From NCBI GenBank assembly GCA_035763085.1, contig DASUBV010000111.1, forward strand, positions 1-26,337: a DNA stretch of 26,337 nt, given 5' to 3'. The notes beneath the pieces were generated by a model. The model was given only the letters and a program-made list of their open reading frames with translations. It had not been told where the DNA came from and ran no database searches. Position numbers and translations under genes: made by a program. Position 1 is the first letter of the stretch. Each line of letters opens with the position of its first letter. Below, one piece after another: positions 21,381 through 26,337 of this stretch. The DNA comes from DASUBV01 sp035763085 (GTDB taxonomy: Bacteria; Actinomycetota; Actinomycetes; Streptosporangiales; Streptosporangiaceae).

Positions 21381-24290
21381 ATGCGCATCGCCGTTGCCGG
21401 CGGCGGGCCCGGCGGACTGTACTTCGCCGCCCTGGCCCGCCAGCTCTCCCCGGACGCCGAGATCACCGTCTGGGAGCGCAACGCGCCCGACGACACCTTC
21501 GGCTTCGGGGTCGTGTTCTCCGACGAGACCCTGGGCGGGATCGAGAATGCCGACCCCGTCATCTACCGGCAGATGGAGCGCGAGTTCGCCTGCTGGGACG
21601 ACATCGACGTGCACGCCGGCGGGCAGGTCATCACCAGCGGCGGGCACGGTTTCGCGGCGATGGGGCGGCGGCGGCTGCTGGGCCTGCTCCAGGAACGCTG
21701 CGCCGGGCTGGGCGTCACGGTGCGCTACCGCACGCCGGCTCCGCCGGCCGGCGAGCTCGCCGCGAGCTACGACCTGGTCGTCGCCGCGGACGGGGCCAAC
21801 TCGGGGGTGCGCAGTGAGCTGGCTTCCTCGTTTCGCCCGAGTCTGGACGTGCGGGCCTGCAAGTACATGTGGCTGGGGACCGACCGCGTCTTTGACGCTT
21901 TCAAGTTCTACATCGAGCAGACGCCGTACGGGGTGATGCAGGTCCACGGCTACCCCTACGACGCCACGGGCAGCACGTTCATCGTCGAGATGCACGAGGA
22001 CGTGTGGCGGGCGGCCGGGTTCGCCGAGCTGGCCGGGGCGGCCGGGACCGCGCCGGGCACCTCCGACCACGCCTCGATCGCGCGGATCCGCGAGCTGCTC
22101 GGCGGGCTGCTGGACGGGCACCAGGTGCACGCCAACAACTCGCGGTGGATCAGCTTCGGCACGCTGCGCTGCGACCGCTGGCGGGATGGCAACGTGGTGC
22201 TGCTCGGCGACGCCGCGCACACGGCGCACTTCTCCATCGGCTCGGGCACGAAGCTGGCCATGGAAGACGCCCTCGCGCTGGCCGCCTGCCTGCACGAGCA
22301 CGGCGCCGCGGCCGGCCCGCCGGAACTGGACGCGGCGCTGGCGGCCTACGAGGCCGAGCGGCGACCGGTGGTGGCCTCCACCCAGCGCGCGGCGCAGGCC
22401 AGCCTGGAGTGGTTCGAGAACCTGGGCCAGTACACCGGGCAGGAGCCCGAGCAGTTCGCCTTCAACATCATCACCCGCAGCCGCCGCGTCACCCACGCCA
22501 ACCTGCGGCTGCGCGACCCGGAGTTCACCGACCGGGTGGACGCCTGGTTCGCCGGATATACCAAACGACACGGCATGGGCTCCGGCGACATCGTCCCGCC
22601 GATGTTCCAGCCGTTCCGGCTGCGCGACCTGGAACTGGTGAACCGCGTCGTGGTGTCGGCCATGGACATGTACTCAGCGCGCGACGGCACGCCGCCGGAC
22701 TTCCACCTGGTCCACCTGGGTGGCAAGGCGCTGGGCGGGGCCGGCCTGGTCATGACCGAGATGGTGTGCGTGTCGCCGGAGGGACGGATCACGCCGGGCT
22801 GCGCCGGGATGTACGCGCCCGAACACGAGACGGCCTGGCGGCGGGTTACCGAGTTCGTGCACGGGCAGTCCGCGGCGAAGATCGGGCTGCAGCTGGGCCA
22901 CTCGGGCCGCAAGGGCTCGACGAAGCTGATGTGGGAGGGCATCGACGAGCCGCTGCCAGACGGCAACTGGCCGGTATGCGGGCCCTCGCCGCTGCCCTAC
23001 CTGCCCGGCGTCAGCCAGGTGCCCCGCGAGCTGGACCGGGCCGAGCTGGCGGAGATCAAGGCGCAGTTCGTCAGCGCCACCCAGGCGGCGCAGCGGTGCG
23101 GGTTCGACCTGGTAGAGCTGCACTGCGCGCACGGCTACCTGCTGTCGTCGTTCATCTCGCCGGTCACCAACCAGCGGACCGACGAATACGGCGGCTCGCT
23201 GCAGGCGCGGCTGCGCTACCCGCTGGAGGTGTTCGCGGCGATGCGCGCGGAGTGGCCGGCGGGCAAACCGATGACCGTGCGGATCTCGGCCACCGACTGG
23301 GTGCGGGGCGGCATCACCGGGCCGGACGCGGTGCAGATCGCCCGGGCCTTCGCCGCCGCCGGCGCGGACGCGGTCGACGTGTCCACCGGGCAGGTCACGC
23401 CCGACGAGCAGCCGGCGTTCGGCCGGTCCTACCAGACGCCGTTCGCCGACGCGATCCGCAACCAGGCCGGCATCGCCACCATCGCGGTCGGCGTGATCTC
23501 GTCCTACGACGACGTGAACTCGATCATCCTGGCCGGCCGGGCCGACCTGTGCGCGCTGGGCCGGGCGCACCTGCACGACCCGAACTGGACGCTGCACGCG
23601 GCGGCGGACCAGGGCTACGCGGGGCCTGGCGCGGTGTGGCCCGTGCAGTGGCGAGCTGGTTCGGCGGCGCCGCGAACGGGCCGGACGGACGGGCCGCGGC
23701 CGCGCCTGGAGCTGATCCGGTCCGGCGGGCCGCCGGACACCCGGCACGCGCGCTGGCTGCCCGACGATTCGCGGTGGCCTGGCGTTACGACCGGGCCTGG
23801 CGCCGGGCCCGGCCTTGAACCCGGACCCGGACCTAAGCCCAGACCCGGACCTGGACCTGGGCCCGGACCCGGACCTGGACCTGGGCCCGGACCCGGACCT
23901 GAACCCCGGCCTGGACCTGGGCCCGGACCTGGGCCCGGGCCTGAGCCCGGACCCGGACCTGAGCCCGGACCCGGGCCTGAACCCGGACCCGGACCTGAAC
24001 CCGGACCCGGGCCCGGACCTGGGCCCGGGCCTGAACCCGGACCCGGACCTGAACCCGGACCCGGACCTGAACCCGGACCCGGACCTGAACCCGGACCCGG
24101 GCCCGGACCTGAACCCGGACCCAGCCCTCGACCCGGACCTGGGCCCGGAATTGGCGAGACTGACACGCCCGGCGGAGCCGGCGGCGTGCCTGACGAGGCC
24201 AGGCGGACTGTACGTGCTGACAGGACTGATGGCGCCACAGTGCCTGACGGGACTGACGTGACTGGCAGGGATGGCGCCGTGGGAGGCTGA
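21381..24290 (+). CDS. FAD monooxygenase/old yellow enzyme fusion (anthraniloyl-CoA or salicylyl-CoA hydroxylase type) with Gly-Pro repeat tail
   Basis: The 969-residue protein fuses two flavoenzymes. Residues 1-390 are a class A FAD monooxygenase: GGGPGG (7-12), AADGANSGVRS, and the VVLLGDAAHTAHFSIGSG motif. Residues 400-760 are an FMN old-yellow-enzyme domain: MFQPFRLRDLELVNRVVVSAM, LHCAHGYLLSSFISPVTNQR in outline, and LCALGRAHLHDP. This arrangement is that of 2-aminobenzoyl-CoA monooxygenase/reductase and the related salicylyl-CoA 5-hydroxylase/oxidoreductase, which hydroxylate and partly reduce a CoA-bound aromatic ring in aerobic hybrid pathways. After VWPVQWRAG the family ends, but the frame runs on for about 200 residues, including a GPGPEP-type repeat (about 804-922). 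The start is ATG 21381; GTG 21378 abuts it. The exact substrate cannot be read from the sequence. Confidence 0.88.
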   Translation: MRIAVAGGGPGGLYFAALARQLSPDAEITVWERNAPDDTFGFGVVFSDETLGGIENADPVIYRQMEREFACWDDIDVHAGGQVITSGGHGFAAMGRRRLLGLLQERCAGLGVTVRYRTPAPPAGELAASYDLVVAADGANSGVRSELASSFRPSLDVRACKYMWLGTDRVFDAFKFYIEQTPYGVMQVHGYPYDATGSTFIVEMHEDVWRAAGFAELAGAAGTAPGTSDHASIARIRELLGGLLDGHQVHANNSRWISFGTLRCDRWRDGNVVLLGDAAHTAHFSIGSGTKLAMEDALALAACLHEHGAAAGPPELDAALAAYEAERRPVVASTQRAAQASLEWFENLGQYTGQEPEQFAFNIITRSRRVTHANLRLRDPEFTDRVDAWFAGYTKRHGMGSGDIVPPMFQPFRLRDLELVNRVVVSAMDMYSARDGTPPDFHLVHLGGKALGGAGLVMTEMVCVSPEGRITPGCAGMYAPEHETAWRRVTEFVHGQSAAKIGLQLGHSGRKGSTKLMWEGIDEPLPDGNWPVCGPSPLPYLPGVSQVPRELDRAELAEIKAQFVSATQAAQRCGFDLVELHCAHGYLLSSFISPVTNQRTDEYGGSLQARLRYPLEVFAAMRAEWPAGKPMTVRISATDWVRGGITGPDAVQIARAFAAAGADAVDVSTGQVTPDEQPAFGRSYQTPFADAIRNQAGIATIAVGVISSYDDVNSIILAGRADLCALGRAHLHDPNWTLHAAADQGYAGPGAVWPVQWRAGSAAPRTGRTDGPRPRLELIRSGGPPDTRHARWLPDDSRWPGVTTGPGAGPGLEPGPGPKPRPGPGPGPGPGPGPGPGPGPEPRPGPGPGPGPGPEPGPGPEPGPGPEPGPGPEPGPGPGPGPGPEPGPGPEPGPGPEPGPGPEPGPGPGPEPGPSPRPGPGPGIGETDTPGGAGGVPDEARRTVRADRTDGATVPDGTDVTGRDGAVGG
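23791..24148. repeat. Hexanucleotide minisatellite (CCCGGA/CCTGAA/CCTGGG units)
   Basis: About 358 bp consist almost wholly of 6-bp units such as CCCGGA, CCTGAA, CCTGAG and CCTGGG, grouped in 12- and 18-bp higher-order units. The unit length is a multiple of three, so every frame stays open on both strands. In the flavoenzyme frame it encodes Gly-Pro-Gly-Pro-Glu-Pro repeats. Such arrays change length by slippage without shifting the frame. Confidence 0.95.
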
Positions 24291-24294
24291 CTCG

Positions 24295-24693
24295 ATGACT
24301 CTGGAACGCATCAACCCGCCCGGGCTGCCCGCTCCATCCGGTTTCTCACACGCCGTGGTGGCGACCGGCGGGCGGCTGATCTTCCTCGCCGGGCAGACCG
24401 CCCTCGATGAGTCGGGCGCGATCACCGGCCGCACCGTAGCCGAGCAGTTCGAACAGGCTTTGCGCAACCTGCTGACCGCGCTGCGCGCGGCCGGTGGCGG
24501 GCCTGAGCACCTGGCCAGCCTCACGGTCTACGCGGTAGATCTCGCTGGATACCGGGCCAGCGGCCCGGAGATGGGTGCCATCTGGCGCCGGCTGGCCGGG
24601 CGGGAGTACCCGGCGATGGCCGCACTCGGCGTCCGCCGACTGTGGGATCCCGACGCGCTGGTGGAGGTTCAGGGCTTCGCCGTGATCCCCTGA
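24295..24693 (+). CDS. Rid (RidA/YER057c/UK114) family protein lacking the catalytic Arg
   Basis: The 132-residue protein has the Rid fold: FSHAVVATGGRLIFLAGQTA near the N terminus, EQFEQALRNLLTALRAAGG, LTVYAVDLAGY, and the final LVEVQGFAVI. RidA deaminates reactive imines or enamines using an Arg in PARSxV. Here that site reads YPAMAALGV, with Met108 in place of the Arg, so imine deaminase activity is unlikely; Rid subfamilies without it are often found in catabolic clusters. The start is ATG 24295, with GGGAGG eight bases upstream, 5 bases after the flavoenzyme stop, so the two genes are co-transcribed. Its 3' end overlaps the convergent PaaX-type gene by 25 bp. Confidence 0.88.
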   Translation: MTLERINPPGLPAPSGFSHAVVATGGRLIFLAGQTALDESGAITGRTVAEQFEQALRNLLTALRAAGGGPEHLASLTVYAVDLAGYRASGPEMGAIWRRLAGREYPAMAALGVRRLWDPDALVEVQGFAVIP

Positions 24694-25763
24694 CCTGTGC
24701 GGCCGGTGATAGCGAGCACGTGCTGGTGCGCCGGCTCGGCCAGCCTGGTCCGCAGCGCGTCGAAGAGCTCGGCGGCCCGTGCGCCGTGCCAGTCGGCGGG
24801 CAGCAGCCCGGCAGGCAGGCCGGGGTCCAGGAACGGCAGCCGCCGCCAGTCGGTCAGCACCCGCACATAGTCCGCAAACGCGCCCTCGTCACTCCCGCCT
24901 GCTGCGTCGCCTCCCGCAGCTGCGCCACTGCCCGTGCTCGCACCATGCCCAACCCTCGCGCCACTCACCGCGCCCGCGGCGCTGCCGGCACCGGCGGCCG
25001 CTGTCCGCCAGCGGTCGAGTACCGGGGCGGCGATGTCGATGAAGGCCTGGTAGAGCTGCTCTAGCCGAGCCAGGTCCCACCACCGGCCGACTTGCTCGCG
25101 CACATTGCCGAAGGCGACGTAGTCGGCGCGGAACAGCGTCACGTAGTCCGACAGCCCATAGCTGCCGAGCATGTCCCTGGTCTCGCCCTCCAGATGGCCG
25201 GGCGCGATCCACACCCCGGCCGAGACCGTTCCGAAACCCAGCCAGACAAGCCGCGAGCGCAGCGTGTGCCGCCGGCTGCGCTCGTTCTCGGGGACGCTGA
25301 ACACCGCCAGCAGCCAGCCGTCGGATGCGCTGGCCCTTGGCCGGTCGAAGATCCGCCGGTCACCCTCGGCCAGGACGGCCCGCCCGTGCCGGGACAGCCC
25401 GTACCCCGCCGCGCCGTTCTCGCGCCGCGCCTCCAGCAGGCCGCGCTGCTTGAGCCGGGAGATTGCCGACCGGACGGCCGGCTCGTCCACGCCCAGCCCG
25501 GCCATGAGCCGGATCAGCGCCGCCACGCTCAGCCAGCCGGCTGCCTCGCGCGCATACAACCCGTAGACCGTCACGATCAGCGCCCGCGGCTGGGCGGGCC
25601 GGGCCGGGCTAGCCGCCGTGGCGGCCGGCCCGTCCGGCCGGGCCGGGCGGGCAGGCTGATCCGGGCGGGCCGCCTGGCTCGGGTCCGGACCGGCGGGCTG
25701 ACCCGCGCGGGCCGGCTGACCCGAGGCCGGACCGGCGGAGTGGGAGGACACGCTTGCGAACAT
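24669..25763 (-). CDS. PaaX-family transcriptional regulator
   Basis: The 364-residue protein has a disordered Ala/Pro-rich N terminus (1-58), then a PaaX winged helix (about 60-135: ALIVTVYGLYAREAAGWLSV, EPAVRSAISRLKQRGLLEA), the central PaaX domain (WLLAVFSVPENERSRRHTLRSRLVWLGFG in outline; VWIAPGH) and the C-terminal domain around WWDLARLEQLYQAFIDI. PaaX represses phenylacetate genes and is released by phenylacetyl-CoA; here an aromatic acyl-CoA ligand for the adjacent flavoenzyme operon is the natural guess. Residues about 252-294 are an Ala/Gly/Ser insertion that splits the C-terminal domain from FADYVRVLTDWRRLPFLDP. The start is ATG 25763 with AGGGG twelve bases upstream. It converges on the Rid gene with a 25-bp overlap. 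Confidence 0.88.
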   Translation of the reverse strand: MFASVSSHSAGPASGQPARAGQPAGPDPSQAARPDQPARPARPDGPAATAASPARPAQPRALIVTVYGLYAREAAGWLSVAALIRLMAGLGVDEPAVRSAISRLKQRGLLEARRENGAAGYGLSRHGRAVLAEGDRRIFDRPRASASDGWLLAVFSVPENERSRRHTLRSRLVWLGFGTVSAGVWIAPGHLEGETRDMLGSYGLSDYVTLFRADYVAFGNVREQVGRWWDLARLEQLYQAFIDIAAPVLDRWRTAAAGAGSAAGAVSGARVGHGASTGSGAAAGGDAAGGSDEGAFADYVRVLTDWRRLPFLDPGLPAGLLPADWHGARAAELFDALRTRLAEPAHQHVLAITGRTGQGITAKP

Positions 25764-25991
25764 AGCGCGTCACGCCCCTGGCGCCAGCCCGCAGCGTGCG
25801 CGGCCCAGCGGCCAGGGCCGGCGCTGGCCCTCACCTCGCCGCTGCCCGCGGTTCTAGCCGTCACCTCACCACCAGCCGCAGCACTGACGTCAGCTCGCCG
25901 CCACGTCCGCAGTGCTAGCCGCAGTGGATCGCCGGCCGGCGTCCTTGGCTCAGCTATCCGCCGGTTAACCGCCGGAACGCGGCGCTGGCGG
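25764..25991. promoter_or_regulatory. Spacer upstream of the PaaX-family gene with nested palindromes
   Basis: This 228-bp gap contains CTGACGTCAG (25884-25893), a perfect 10-bp palindrome. Its left part also belongs to an inverted repeat, AGCACTG (25880-25886) with CAGTGCT (25910-25916). Either could be an operator for the PaaX-family gene, or a terminator for the gene to the right. GTTAACCGCCGGAACG at 25964-25979 repeats the end of the neighbouring gene (25995-26010). Confidence 0.35.
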
Positions 25992-26337
25992 TCAGTTAAC
26001 CGCCGGAACGGTGGCCAGGTCGGCCAGCAGGAGGTTGCGGTCTTCCTCGTCGGCGATGGCGGCGCTGGCCTCACGGGCCTGCGCGGCCCAGCCCTGGGCC
26101 GCCTGGGTGTCACCGCCCAGCGCGCTCGCCCGGGCCAGCGCCTCGTAAGCGAAGGCCAGGTCGAAGTCGCCGATGCCCTCCCGCTGGCAGATGTCCAGCA
26201 CCTTCTGCGCATGCAGGTATGCCGCCTCGGGCTGGCCCAGGACGGTGTACACCCGCGAGACCTGCCATTCGCCGCGGGCCCGGTTGACCGGCTCACCGAC
26301 GACCATCCAGTGGTAACAGGACGCGTGAGCCCCGTGC
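25992..26337 (-). CDS. TPR-like hypothetical protein, 3' part
   Basis: The frame is open from the window edge to the TGA at 25992, so the gene starts outside the window. The visible 114 residues begin HGAHASCYHWMVVGEPVNRARGEW and include SRVYTVLGQPEAAYLHAQKVLDICQREG and AFAYEALARASALGGD. The paired helices with Ala/Leu spacing look like two or three tetratricopeptide-type repeats. Such small soluble proteins are common in actinomycetes and their role is unknown. The protein ends PAVN, and the DNA encoding the last residues is repeated once just downstream. Confidence 0.7.
   Translation of the reverse strand, partial: HGAHASCYHWMVVGEPVNRARGEWQVSRVYTVLGQPEAAYLHAQKVLDICQREGIGDFDLAFAYEALARASALGGDTQAAQGWAAQAREASAAIADEEDRNLLLADLATVPAVN

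Noticed and set aside
23815..24261. Asp/Pro/Leu repeat protein in another frame of the hexanucleotide array
   Set aside because: The array has no stops in any frame, so open frames there carry no evidence of coding. The flavoenzyme frame is the one continuous with a real domain.

Overview
The window is chromosomal DNA from a high-GC actinomycete (Actinomycetota, probably Streptosporangiales or a close relative). The evidence is very GC-rich codons with frequent GTG/TTG starts, the conserved actinobacterial block ftsK - RodZ-like - rimO - pgsA - cinA - clgR on one strand, and typical actinobacterial families such as DUF6328, DUF2252, ROK-controlled sugar ABC operons and PaaX. I see no rRNA, tRNA, CRISPR array or insertion sequence. 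The species call is inference only.

Layout. 1-228 is the end of a STAS-domain anti-anti-sigma gene. 247-1734 (-) is an aromatic amino acid lyase homolog whose MIO-forming triad reads Gly-Thr-Gly instead of Ala-Ser-Gly. 1874-2341 is a DUF6328 membrane protein. 2342-2674 is a non-coding stretch with an AT-rich island and five copies of a 23-bp repeat, ahead of an APH(3')-type phosphotransferase (2675-3469). 3568-10138 is a carbohydrate module: a divergent ROK regulator, a palindromic operator, a lipoprotein binding protein, two permeases (no ATPase gene) and a NagZ-like GH3 glycosidase. Together they look like a system that imports a beta-linked (amino)sugar oligomer and cleaves it in the cytoplasm. 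10153-11612 (-) is a DUF2252 gene broken by a single-base frameshift. 11785-12234 is an Rrf2-type repressor with a likely leaderless promoter, followed by a cluster of hairpins.

12362-21241 (-) is the housekeeping block, read from right to left: ftsK, a RodZ-like HTH membrane protein, rimO, pgsA, cinA and clgR. The rimO/pgsA and pgsA/cinA junctions overlap by 4 nt. FtsK carries a 445-residue intein inserted inside the Walker A motif (GATGAGK/S). The intein has the residues of a class 3 (WCT) intein and an apparently intact LAGLIDADG homing endonuclease.

21381-25763 is a small aromatic acyl-CoA module: an FAD monooxygenase/old-yellow-enzyme fusion of the anthraniloyl-CoA / salicylyl-CoA type with a long Gly-Pro repeat tail, a Rid-family protein, and a convergent PaaX-family repressor. 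The window ends inside a TPR-like protein gene (25992 to the edge, -).

The observations most worth a second look are the FtsK class 3 intein, the GTG-triad lyase, the hexanucleotide array fused in frame to the flavoenzyme, the 23-bp repeat array and the frameshifted DUF2252 gene.
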